From assembly GCF_013385985.1 (NCBI RefSeq), contig NZ_JACAOY010000006.1, positions 1-64,000 on the forward strand: a stretch of 64,000 nucleotides of DNA, given 5' to 3'. Positions 1 through 7,473 of this stretch are shown piece after piece. The notes below the pieces were generated by a model that was not told where the DNA came from, did no database searches, and was given only the letters and a program-made list of their open reading frames with translations. Source of the stretch: Pseudomonas sp. B6002 (GTDB lineage: Bacteria; Pseudomonadota; Gammaproteobacteria; Pseudomonadales; Pseudomonadaceae). A program made the translations under genes and the position numbers. Every line of letters begins with the position of its first letter. Positions within the stretch are counted from its first letter, which is position 1.

Positions 1-45
1 CCGCCGTAAGGGCGGAACCATACGCAGCCGTTACGCAAATAACGG
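1..45. terminator. Two short hairpins beyond the end of the leftward regulator gene
   Basis: Two small inverted repeats are visible: ccgcc/ggcgg at 1-15 with a 5-base loop, and ccgtta/taacgg at 28-45 with a 6-base loop. They lie just past the stop of the leftward regulator gene and could stop its transcription, but no T tract follows either one on the leftward strand within the window. A gene remnant or a regulatory stem is equally possible. Confidence 0.3.
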
Positions 46-65
46 ATATGTACTCAGCCAACCCC

Positions 66-2885
66 TCAGCGATGCTGAAACCTGGGCAACGAAGCAATCC
101 GCAATTTAGGCTCCTGCAACCGCGCCAAATCCGCCGCAATCTGCGCCCGCCAAAAATGCGCCCCCGCCAACTGCGCATCCACCCACGCCTGGCGCAACAA
201 CACCTTGGCCTTATCCACCGACCCATACTGCGCCTGACGCAACGTCAACTGCGCCTTGATCCGCAGCATCTGCGGCACAAACCAACGCTCCTGGCGGCCC
301 ACCGCCAATTGCAGCGTGTCCTCCAACACCTCCAGCGCCAGCTTCTCCAGGCCCAGGCGCGCCAGGCCCAGCGCATATTCACAGCGCAACAGGCTATAGA
401 GCTGGCTGTCCCCCTGGCCCTGCAACTGCTGCAACGCCTCGCCCAGTTGCGGCACGCCTTCTTCCGGCGAGCCCTGGCGAATCAACAGAATGCTCTCGAA
501 GCACAAGCGAAACTGCCGCCAAATGTGCAGGTCCTGACGCGTGGTGCTGTCTTGCAGCAAGCTCAAATAATGCCGCGCCTTGGGCAGATTAGAGGCCAGC
601 AACGCCAGAGGAATCGCCCCCAGGCACAGGGTGTACCAGAGCGTCGCAGGGTGATCGAGGGAGATGGCCTCGTCCACACAGGTGCCGATCAAACGCAGCG
701 CCGGATCGACGTCGCCTTCGAGCAATTGCACCTTGGCCTTGAGGCAGCGCGCGGCAATGCGTTGGTCAAAATGCACGTCGATGATGTGCGAACGCGGCGC
801 CGATGGAGAGCCGAGGGCTTCGTCGATGTTCTGCCGTGCGCCCGCCAGGTCGCCCATGTGAAACAGCGCTACGGCGCGCATGCGTTTGCCCAGCAATTGC
901 TGGTTGCCGCTGCTGTCGAGGGCGATGTAGCGCTCGGCCAGCTCCAGGGCTTCGGTGTACTGGTTGCAGCCGCAGCGGTCGGTCCACAGGCCCCACAAGG
1001 CGCGCAGTTTGTGCTCGGCATCGCCGAGGTCGCGGGCGTCTTCGCGCACTTGGCGCCAGGCTTCGCGCATGGGGCCGCCGGTGCCGTAGGTGAGCATCAG
1101 CACACTGGCCAGGGCCGTCTGCAGCAGCATGCGCTGGCGCAGTGGCAACGGCGCTATGGCGTTGCTCGCCAGGCCTTTTTCCACCCAGGTGCGGCATTCG
1201 CTGACCAACGACAGGCGCAGCCACAGCGGCACGCCGCCCAGGGTCAGTTCGATGCCCAGGGGCAGGTCGCCGGCCATCGAGAACGCCCAGTCGAGGGCTG
1301 AACGAATGGTGTTGATCTCGGGTCCGTAGAGCGCCAGCCAGGTCTCCGGCGAGAGGCCGTCGAGAGTCTGTCCGGCTTCCTGCAACACGCCCAGGGCGTA
1401 ACGCGCATGGCGCTGGGCGGTGAAGTGGGTTTCGCCATGTTCGGTGAGTTTTTCCTGGGCGTAGGCGCGGGTGGTTTCCAGCAGGCGGTAGCGCTTGAGC
1501 AGCTGCGATTCGCCGGCGATCAGCAGGGACTTGTCCATCAGGCTTTCGAGCAGCGGCAAGGCGTTGCGTGGGTCGAGGCTGCTGCTGGCGGTCATGGCCT
1601 TGACCGCGTCGAGGGTGAACGAACCGGTGAACACCGCCAGTTGGCGCAGCATCGCCTGTTCGTCGCTGCTGAGCATGGCGTAGGTCCAGTCCAGCGTGGC
1701 ACTCAGGGTGCGGTGGCGGGCGAGGGCGGTGCGCCGGGCGGTCATCTGCAGGCGAAAGCTGCCGTCGAGCAGCCCGACCAAATCCTGGATGCCAAAGGTG
1801 CGCACGCGGGCGGCGGCGATCTCGATGGCCAGCGCATTGCTGTCGAGCTTGCGGCAGATGGCGCTGACCGCAGCGACGTCGGCGTCGTGGAACACGAAAT
1901 CGGGGTCGAGGGCGCGCACGCGTTCCACGAACAGGCGCACGCCGGACCAGGCCAGGGCTTCGCCGGCACTCAGGCGCGCGTGTTCGTCCGGCACTTGCAG
2001 CGCCGCCAGGTCGTGCACCCGTTCGCCGTCGGCGCGCAGGGGCTCGCGGCTGGTGGTCAACACGCAGCAGTGGGGCGCGTGGCGCAGCAGGCTTTCCACG
2101 GCGGTGGCGGTGGCGGGCAGCACGTGTTCGCAGTTGTCGAGCACCAGCAGCAAGCGGCGTTCGGCGAGGGTGGCGGTGATGCTGTGCAGCGGGTCGTCGC
2201 TGATGGTCTGGATGCCCAAGGCGCTGGCGAGCATGCCGGCCACCCATTGCCCGCTGGTGGCGGGCGCCAGGTCGACGAAGCAGGTGGCCAGGTCGGCGTC
2301 GCTGGCCAGTCGCTGCGCCACGGCCATGGCCACGGTGGTCTTGCCGATGCCACCGGGGCCGGTGATGGTCACGAAACGCTGGCTCACCACCTGGTCGGCC
2401 AGGTTGGCGATCAAGCCATCGCGGCCGATCACTTCGGCGCAAGGCGTCGGCAGGGCGCTTTCTTCGACCCGCACGTAGGGCACCGGCAAGGCGTCTTCAC
2501 TGGCGGTTTGCAGCGTTACCGGTGCTACAAAACGATAACCCCGGCCCGGTACGGTAACGATGTAGCTGAAGTTGCCGTCGTCACCCAAGGCCCGGCGCAG
2601 GGCGACGATCTGCGCACGCAGGTTGCATTCCTCCACCACCACCTTGGGCCAGGCAAAGGAGATCAGTTCGGATTTCTCCAGCAGTTCGCCGGCGCGGGTA
2701 GCCAGGGCGATCAGCAGGTACAGGGCACGGCTGCCGAGGGTGACGGGCTCGCCGTTGCGCAGCAATACATGCTGGCGTGCCAGTAACAGGAAGGGGCCAA
2801 AGCCAATGGCGCTCTCGGCGGCTGCCGGGGCCAGGGGGTCTGCGTCCATACAGGACACTGCGTGGTTCTTGCTCGAGCTCATCAA
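66..2885 (-). CDS. Winged-helix/NTPase/TPR transcriptional regulator
   Basis: This 939-residue regulator begins with an OmpR/PhoB-type winged-helix DNA-binding domain (about residues 28-125, ending in the typical VPGRGYRFV). A STAND/AAA-type NTPase follows: the region starts VIGRD, Walker A is GPGGIGKTT near residue 178, and Walker B is LLLVLDNCEHV near 248. The rest is a long alpha-helical, TPR-like sensor region. Proteins of this build are one-component regulators in which ligand binding to the helical part is thought to license NTP-dependent activation. No receiver domain is present, so it is not a two-component response regulator. It is transcribed away from the bufferin cluster across a 571-bp gap, so control of that cluster is possible but unproven. 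A second Met directly follows the first, so the exact start is uncertain by one codon. Confidence 0.88.
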   Translation of the reverse strand: MMSSSKNHAVSCMDADPLAPAAAESAIGFGPFLLLARQHVLLRNGEPVTLGSRALYLLIALATRAGELLEKSELISFAWPKVVVEECNLRAQIVALRRALGDDGNFSYIVTVPGRGYRFVAPVTLQTASEDALPVPYVRVEESALPTPCAEVIGRDGLIANLADQVVSQRFVTITGPGGIGKTTVAMAVAQRLASDADLATCFVDLAPATSGQWVAGMLASALGIQTISDDPLHSITATLAERRLLLVLDNCEHVLPATATAVESLLRHAPHCCVLTTSREPLRADGERVHDLAALQVPDEHARLSAGEALAWSGVRLFVERVRALDPDFVFHDADVAAVSAICRKLDSNALAIEIAAARVRTFGIQDLVGLLDGSFRLQMTARRTALARHRTLSATLDWTYAMLSSDEQAMLRQLAVFTGSFTLDAVKAMTASSSLDPRNALPLLESLMDKSLLIAGESQLLKRYRLLETTRAYAQEKLTEHGETHFTAQRHARYALGVLQEAGQTLDGLSPETWLALYGPEINTIRSALDWAFSMAGDLPLGIELTLGGVPLWLRLSLVSECRTWVEKGLASNAIAPLPLRQRMLLQTALASVLMLTYGTGGPMREAWRQVREDARDLGDAEHKLRALWGLWTDRCGCNQYTEALELAERYIALDSSGNQQLLGKRMRAVALFHMGDLAGARQNIDEALGSPSAPRSHIIDVHFDQRIAARCLKAKVQLLEGDVDPALRLIGTCVDEAISLDHPATLWYTLCLGAIPLALLASNLPKARHYLSLLQDSTTRQDLHIWRQFRLCFESILLIRQGSPEEGVPQLGEALQQLQGQGDSQLYSLLRCEYALGLARLGLEKLALEVLEDTLQLAVGRQERWFVPQMLRIKAQLTLRQAQYGSVDKAKVLLRQAWVDAQLAGAHFWRAQIAADLARLQEPKLRIASLPRFQHR

Positions 2886-3456
2886 TTCGTCCTTTTTATA
2901 GTCGGGCTTGTTATTGGCGATCAGGCCATTCGCCCTTTTGGGTGCAGATGTGCAGCAGCAGTCTTGGAAAGTTGATGTCGATCAAAAAGTCGGAAGGCCG
3001 CCCTCCTTTGGGGCATGGTCGTTTTTATAGGCGTTTCACGGAGCGTGTTTCAGGGGATGAGACTGTCTCAGAGCTGAAACATTTTATTACCAGAAACATG
3101 GATAAAGCAGAATGTATGCCAGTTGGCATGTAACAAAGATGACAACAACCGCATGAAATTTATGGTGATTTTTGCGGTCGTCGAACGCGCACAAGCGGCT
3201 GCGTTCGGAAAGGCGAATATTTCTAATTGTGTCGTTCGGGATGCCGAATAAAACGGCGGTGGTTTGGCGTCTGTTATTTGGCTGTGTATCGAACTGTATC
3301 CACGCCCCATCCTGATACACCGGCATGACGTTCTATCGCGTTCGCGACACAGACCGGATACACGCCTGGCTTTAACTCTGTTCACCAGCCGGCGCAGGCG
3401 GTCAACCACCGCCACACGCGCCCTGGCCACACTCAGTCAAGCCAGGAGATACACCG
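2886..3456. promoter_or_regulatory. Divergent intergenic region between the regulator and the bufferin cluster
   Basis: 571 bp lie between two divergently transcribed units and should hold both promoters. The half near 2890-3290 is clearly AT-richer than its surroundings. A good ribosome-binding site (ccaggaga) precedes bufA1 at about 3443-3450. Open frames inside it lack convincing codon use or a start with a ribosome-binding site, and I do not call a gene. In Caulobacter, bufferin operons are driven by an ECF sigma factor; I could not identify a convincing ECF promoter here by eye. Confidence 0.5.
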
Positions 3457-3729
3457 ATGAAGCGTCCTTACGCCGCCCTCGCGGCCACCCTTGCCCTGTC
3501 CCTCAGCGCCTTCGCCGCCGTGGCCCATGCCGATGAGGCCAAACCCCAGGAGAAATGCTTTGGCGTGTCCCTCGCCGGGGCCAACGACTGCGCAGCCGGC
3601 AAAGGCACCTCGTGCGCCGGCACCGCCACCGCCGACTACCAGGGCAACGCCTGGGTGCTGGTGGACAAAGGCACCTGCACCCAGATCAAGACCCCCAAAG
3701 GCTTCGGCAGCCTGACGGAGCAGCCATGA
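3457..3729 (+). CDS. bufA1: BufA1-type bufferin precursor (DUF2282), exported Cys-rich peptide
   Basis: This is a 90-residue precursor with a clear Sec signal peptide (residues 1-25, cleavage after AHA). The mature part has four cysteines in the BufA1/DUF2282 pattern: EKCFGV, NDCAAG, TSCAGT and GTC. Known family role: bufferins are ribosomal peptides whose core cysteines are modified by a DUF692/MNIO iron enzyme (BufB) with its partner BufC; the exported product binds copper and protects the periplasm. The bufB and bufC genes lie 1.6 kb downstream on the same strand, which supports the call. The stop overlaps the next start (ATGA), so it is translationally coupled to the DoxX gene. The ribosome-binding site is ccaggaga. 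Confidence 0.88.
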   Translation: MKRPYAALAATLALSLSAFAAVAHADEAKPQEKCFGVSLAGANDCAAGKGTSCAGTATADYQGNAWVLVDKGTCTQIKTPKGFGSLTEQP

Positions 3730-4163
3730 GCCGAGCGGCCCCGGCGGTGCTGATCCAGCGCCTGCTGCCCGAAGCGTTGCTGTTGCTGGTGGCGCGGCTG
3801 GGGATCGCGGCGGTGTTCTTTCTGTCGGGGCGCACCAAGGTCACGGGTTTCCTGAACCTCAAACCATCGACCTACACGCTGTTCCGCTCGGAATACGCCT
3901 TGCCGCTGATCCCGCCCGACTGGGCCGCGCACCTGGCGACCTATGCCGAGCACCTGTTCCCGCTGTTGCTGGTGCTGGGCCTGCTGACCCGCCCGGCGGC
4001 GGCCGCGCTGCTGGGCATGACCCTGGTGATCGAGGTGTTCGTGTACCCCGACGCCTGGCCGGTGCACCTGACGTGGGCCGGCTTGTTGTTGCCGTTGCTG
4101 GCCTACGGCGGCGGTGCCTGGTCCCTGGACCGCCTGATCTCAGGCAAACGTTCCCAACTGTGA
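3726..4163 (+). CDS. DoxX-family membrane protein of the bufferin cluster
   Basis: This 145-residue protein has about four hydrophobic segments and DoxX-family features near its N-terminus: [18 protein letters not shown], then [23 protein letters not shown]. The ATG at 3726 overlaps the bufA1 stop by four bases, which fixes the start over longer in-frame extensions. DoxX proteins regularly accompany MNIO/bufferin operons (for example the GigD protein of Caulobacter) and are inner-membrane proteins of uncertain biochemical role, possibly redox or thiol related. The role here is inferred from context. Confidence 0.87.
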   Translation: MSRAAPAVLIQRLLPEALLLLVARLGIAAVFFLSGRTKVTGFLNLKPSTYTLFRSEYALPLIPPDWAAHLATYAEHLFPLLLVLGLLTRPAAAALLGMTLVIEVFVYPDAWPVHLTWAGLLLPLLAYGGGAWSLDRLISGKRSQL

Positions 4164-4175
4164 TGGAGAGTTCCA

Positions 4176-4937
4176 ATGCGTATGCTTTCTTCCCTGGCCA
4201 TTGCCATGGCCCTGACGGTTCCAATGTTCGCCCAGGCAGCCGATGCCCCACAGCCCGGCGCCGGTAAAAGCGTGGTGATCGTGCCCGGTTCGTTTGTCGA
4301 CGGTTCCGGCTGGCGCGTGGTGCACGACATCCTGATTCACAAGGGCTACAAGGTCACCGTGGTGCACCAAGGCCACGAAAACCTCGCCGCCGACGTGGCC
4401 GAAGCCCGCGAAGTGCTGGAGCAGCAAGTCGGCCCGGTGGTGCTGGTGGGCCACAGTTCCGGTGGCGGGGTGATCTCGATTGCCGGCGACCGCGACAAGG
4501 TCAAGGCGCTGGTCTACGTCTCGGCGCTGCAACCCGAAGTGGGCGAAAACATGGCCCAGTTGATCGGCTCCATGCCGTCGCCCAGCGATGACATCAAGCC
4601 GAGCCGCGACGGCCACCTGTTCTTCGACCGCACCAAATTCAACGCCGACTTTGCGGCCGACCTGACCACCAATCGCACCGACTTCATGGCCGCCTCCCAA
4701 GTGCCGGCCACCACCGCGCTGTTCGGCGGCACCGTATGGGCCGCGGCCTGGCACAAGAAGCCGACCTACGCCGTGGTGTCCACCGAAGACCGTGCCCTGA
4801 GCCCCGACCTGCAGCGCTGGATGTACAAGCGCGCCGGTTCCAAGGTCACCGAAATCAAGGCCAGCCACTCGGTGTACATCTCCCAGCCTGAGGCTGTGGC
4901 GAAGGTCATCGAAGACGCGGCATCCGTCATCAAGTAA
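4176..4937 (+). CDS. Exported alpha/beta-hydrolase fold protein in the bufferin cluster
   Basis: This 253-residue protein has a signal peptide (residues 1-21, cleaved after AQA) followed by an alpha/beta hydrolase domain. Visible features are the oxyanion-loop motif VIVPGSFVDGSGW (residues 34-46), the nucleophile elbow GHSSGG with Ser94, and a likely catalytic His in KASHSV near the C-terminus. An acidic partner may lie in STEDRALSPD. It resembles small exported esterase-like enzymes annotated only as alpha/beta hydrolases. It lies 12 bp after the DoxX gene, with a GGAG site, and 27 bp before bufA2, so it is probably in the operon. A hydrolase is not a standard part of bufferin clusters; its substrate is unknown. 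Confidence 0.82.
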   Translation: MRMLSSLAIAMALTVPMFAQAADAPQPGAGKSVVIVPGSFVDGSGWRVVHDILIHKGYKVTVVHQGHENLAADVAEAREVLEQQVGPVVLVGHSSGGGVISIAGDRDKVKALVYVSALQPEVGENMAQLIGSMPSPSDDIKPSRDGHLFFDRTKFNADFAADLTTNRTDFMAASQVPATTALFGGTVWAAAWHKKPTYAVVSTEDRALSPDLQRWMYKRAGSKVTEIKASHSVYISQPEAVAKVIEDAASVIK

Positions 4938-4964
4938 TTCACCCACCCCCCTGGAGAAACACCC

Positions 4965-5237
4965 ATGAACACTGCACTCAAATCCCGCCTGAGCCTCGCT
5001 GCCGCTGCTGCAATGATCGCCATGGCGTCTGCCTCGTTCGCCACTGCCGCCAGCGCCGCCGACCAAGCGGAAAAACCCGGCCGTTGCTACGGCGTCAACA
5101 CCTGCAAGGGCACCAGCCTGTGCGCCACGGCCAAGAACGATTGCAAGGGCCTCAACAGCTGCAAGGGTGAGGGCGTGATCGTCAAGACCCCGTCCGAATG
5201 CCTCAAGGCGGGTGGCACGCTGACTGAACCCAAGTAA
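4965..5237 (+). CDS. bufA2: BufA2-type bufferin precursor, exported Cys-rich peptide
   Basis: This is a second 90-residue precursor, different from the first. It has a long Ala-rich signal peptide (about residues 1-32) and a mature part with six cysteines in a repeated pattern: GRCYGVNTC, TSLC, NDCKGLNSCKGEG and SEC. The CKG-rich spacing matches the bufferin type I recognise as BufA2 rather than DUF2282/BufA1. It directly precedes bufB and bufC and is the likeliest substrate of that pair, though both precursors may be processed. The ribosome-binding site is ctggaga. A REP doublet separates it from bufB, which may tune mRNA stability so that precursor is made in excess over enzyme. Confidence 0.82.
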   Translation: MNTALKSRLSLAAAAAMIAMASASFATAASAADQAEKPGRCYGVNTCKGTSLCATAKNDCKGLNSCKGEGVIVKTPSECLKAGGTLTEPK

Positions 5238-5251
5238 CGCCTCACCCCTCC

Positions 5252-5351
5252 TGTGGGAGCGGGCTTGCCCGCGAAGATCGTCAACGATGACGCGAGCGTT
5301 CAGAAAGTACGCGGCGTTCTCAGGATTTTCGCGAGCAGGCTTGCTTCTACA
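5252..5351. repeat. Pseudomonas REP doublet (REPIN), degenerate right arm
   Basis: The left arm is a canonical Pseudomonas REP (tgtgggagcgggcttgcccg). An inverted, diverged copy (gcgagcaggcttgcttctaca) ends at 5351. It sits between the precursor gene bufA2 and the enzyme gene bufB, a place where REP hairpins can protect upstream mRNA or attenuate downstream expression. Confidence 0.85.
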
Positions 5352-5371
5352 GGTTTAACGGAGAACCTCGT

Positions 5372-6196
5372 ATGTCCGCATCCAACCCCCCCTTTTCCGG
5401 CTACGGCCTGGGGCTGCGCAAGGAGCATTACTGCGACTTCCTGGAGACCTCGGTGCCCGTGGATTTCGTCGAAGTGATCTCCGAAAACTTCATGGTCGCA
5501 GGCGGCCAGCCCCGGCATATCCTGCGCCAGGTGCGCGAGCGTTACCCGGTGGCGCTGCATGGGGTGTCCATGTCCATCGGTACCGCTGAAGGGCTGGACA
5601 CCGATTATTTGCTGCGCCTCAAGTCGTTGGTGGACGAGGTGGAACCGCTGTTCGTCTCCGACCACCTGAGCTGGTCGCGCAGTGCTGGTTTCAATGCCCA
5701 TGACTTGTTGCCCGTGCCCTATACCGACGAAGCCCTCGACCGAGTCTGCGCCAATATTCATCAGGCCCAGGACGTGCTGGGCCGCACGATGCTGTTTGAA
5801 AACCCGTCGAGCTACCTGGCGTTCGATGGCGCGTCCATGAGTGAGTGGGAATTCATCGCTGCCATGGCCAAGCGCACCGGGTGTGAGTTGCTGCTGGACG
5901 TCAACAACGTGTTCGTCAGTGCCAGCAACCACGGTTTTGATGCCTTGGCGTTTTTGGACGGTATCCCCGCCGAGCGCGTGCGCCAGGTGCATTTGGCCGG
6001 GCATAGCCAGGGCCGCGAGCTGTTGATCGACAGTCATGACAGCCCGGTGTGCGCCGGGGTCTGGGAACTGTATGCCGAGGCCATGACCCGGCTCGGTCCC
6101 GTAGCCACCATGATTGAACGCGATGATGAGATTCCGCCGCTGACCGAGCTGCTGCGTGAGTTGTCGATGGCACGGGCGTTGGGAGCGCAGCGATGA
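5372..6196 (+). CDS. bufB: BufB, multinuclear iron-dependent oxidative enzyme (MNIO, DUF692)
   Basis: This 274-residue DUF692 enzyme has a TIM-barrel fold with bound iron ions. Conserved blocks with likely metal ligands are visible: ISEN (36-39), LHGVS with His63, SDHLSW (96-101), FENPSSYL (142-149), LDVNN (175-179), HLAGH (207-211), DSHD (220-223) and ERDDEIP near the end. Family knowledge: MNIOs, with a partner protein, oxidise cysteines of a precursor peptide; in bufferin systems this yields copper-binding thio-oxazole groups. The start is ATG at 5372, with a gagaac sequence just upstream. The stop overlaps the bufC start (ATGA), so the two are translationally coupled, as expected for subunits of one modifying complex. 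Confidence 0.93.
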   Translation: MSASNPPFSGYGLGLRKEHYCDFLETSVPVDFVEVISENFMVAGGQPRHILRQVRERYPVALHGVSMSIGTAEGLDTDYLLRLKSLVDEVEPLFVSDHLSWSRSAGFNAHDLLPVPYTDEALDRVCANIHQAQDVLGRTMLFENPSSYLAFDGASMSEWEFIAAMAKRTGCELLLDVNNVFVSASNHGFDALAFLDGIPAERVRQVHLAGHSQGRELLIDSHDSPVCAGVWELYAEAMTRLGPVATMIERDDEIPPLTELLRELSMARALGAQR

Positions 6197-6942
6197 ACCT
6201 GGCGGAACTGCAACAGGTCTTCAGCCACTGGTTGGTGAACCCGTCCGATGAGTCCGCGCAGTTGCTCGGCAATAACGTCGCAGGCCTGGCGGTGTACCAG
6301 AACAACTACCGCGCCCAGTTGGTGGGCTGCCTGGAACAGGCGTTTCCCCACCTGCGCCGGTGGGTCGGCGAGGAGGCGTTTTTGGCGGCGAGCATCACCC
6401 ATATCGACAATCACCCGCCCCATGCCTGGACCCTGGACGCTTACCCGGAAGGTTTCTACGCCACCTTGAAAGAGGTGTTCCCGCGCAACCCCGATGTGCA
6501 TGAGCTGGCCTGGATCGAATCGGCCCTGAATGAGGTGTTCGTGGCCGCCGACGCCGCGCCACTCGCCACGCAGGTGCTGGCCGAGCTGGATTGGGACAGC
6601 GCCGTGCTGAGCCTGACGCCGTCCCTGCGTTGCCATGGCCTGACGACGAATGCCGAGGCGATCTGGTCGGCACTGTGGCAGGAAGACGCTGCACCCGAGG
6701 CGGTGATGCTGGAACAGGCGGGCGGCATGTTGGTATGGCGTCGCCAATTCACCTCGCGCCTGCGCCAGGTGGATGCGCTGGAACTGGCGGCGCTGCAACA
6801 GGTGCAGGCCGACGGCAGTTTTGCCGGGCTGTGCGAGTTTTTGGTGGAACGCCTGGGCGAAGAGGCCGGCGTGATGCGCGCAGGCGAATACCTGGCCACG
6901 TGGCTGGGCAGTGAATTGATTGTGGGGGTGAGGGATGTTTGA
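6193..6942 (+). CDS. bufC: BufC, DUF2063 partner of the MNIO enzyme
   Basis: This 249-residue protein opens with the DUF2063 domain: LAELQQVFSHWLV, then GLAVYQNNYRAQLVGCLEQAFP, then WVGEEAFLAA with THIDNHPPHAWTLDAYPEGF. DUF2063 proteins are obligate partners of DUF692 enzymes in many RiPP clusters and are thought to recognise the precursor and present it to the enzyme. The C-terminal part (about residues 100-249) is less conserved and helical. The start overlaps the bufB stop by four bases, and its own end overlaps the next start by eight bases, so the three genes form one tight translational unit. Confidence 0.92.
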   Translation: MNLAELQQVFSHWLVNPSDESAQLLGNNVAGLAVYQNNYRAQLVGCLEQAFPHLRRWVGEEAFLAASITHIDNHPPHAWTLDAYPEGFYATLKEVFPRNPDVHELAWIESALNEVFVAADAAPLATQVLAELDWDSAVLSLTPSLRCHGLTTNAEAIWSALWQEDAAPEAVMLEQAGGMLVWRRQFTSRLRQVDALELAALQQVQADGSFAGLCEFLVERLGEEAGVMRAGEYLATWLGSELIVGVRDV

Positions 6943-7387
6943 TCGTCGAGGTTTTATGCTGCTGGCGGCAGTGGCGGTGTGTGCGCCGGCGTTTGCCGTG
7001 CAAACGGTCAGCACCGATGACCAGGAGATTAGCTATGAGCGCTTCGGGCCGGAAGAGGGGCACGCGATTATTTTGCTGGCGGCCGACACCCAGGTGTTTG
7101 CCACCGTCACTGGGCCGTTGGCGGCACAAGGGTTTCGGGTGATCGTGCCGTACCTGCGTGACAGCGATGATGGGACACTGGGCCAGGAGGTGCTGGAATT
7201 GATGAACGCCCTGCATATTCCCGAGGCCGTCCTGGCGGGCGTGGAGCAGGGCGCGCGGGTGGCGGCCAAGGCGGCCACCTTGAAGCCCACCCGCTGCGTG
7301 GGGCTGGTCACGCTGAACACGCCACCCCAGCCCGGGTTTGCCGACGCGGTGGCGCTGATGGCGAAGACCGGGCATTGGCGAACATGA
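6935..7387 (+). CDS. Small exported alpha/beta-hydrolase-like protein without a nucleophile serine
   Basis: This 150-residue protein has an N-terminal Tat-like or Sec signal (DRRGFMLLAA, cleavage near AFA at residue 21). The fold reads like the N-terminal half of an alpha/beta hydrolase: strand AIILLAAD, then TVTGPLAAQGFRVIVPYLRDS, then AVLAGVEQGARVA where the nucleophile elbow GxSxG would be. There it reads G-V-E-Q-G, with Gln in place of Ser, and the chain ends soon after, so no complete catalytic triad is possible. It overlaps bufC by eight bases and so belongs to the operon. It may be a non-catalytic binding protein or a truncated enzyme; the function is unknown. Confidence 0.65.
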   Translation: MFDRRGFMLLAAVAVCAPAFAVQTVSTDDQEISYERFGPEEGHAIILLAADTQVFATVTGPLAAQGFRVIVPYLRDSDDGTLGQEVLELMNALHIPEAVLAGVEQGARVAAKAATLKPTRCVGLVTLNTPPQPGFADAVALMAKTGHWRT

Positions 7388-7473
7388 AAATATTGACAGC
7401 CAGGCAATAGGCCACTGAAAAAAATCCCGTCTGCCCGTACTCTAGAGGCCTTCGTCACCTGTGTGGATTGTTC

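Noticed and set aside
766-2442. Long Arg/Pro-rich open frame on the minus strand inside the large regulator gene
   Set aside because: It is the out-of-frame shadow of a GC-rich gene: no domains, extreme Arg/Pro content, and the other frame has clear winged-helix and Walker motifs.
1407-2786. 459-codon open frame on the plus strand opposite the regulator gene
   Set aside because: Antisense shadow of GC-rich coding DNA, with Gly/His/Gln-rich low-complexity protein and no start signal.
3068-3430. Open frame on the minus strand in the divergent region before bufA1
   Set aside because: Mixed composition, no ribosome-binding site, no recognisable family; the region is more likely promoter DNA.
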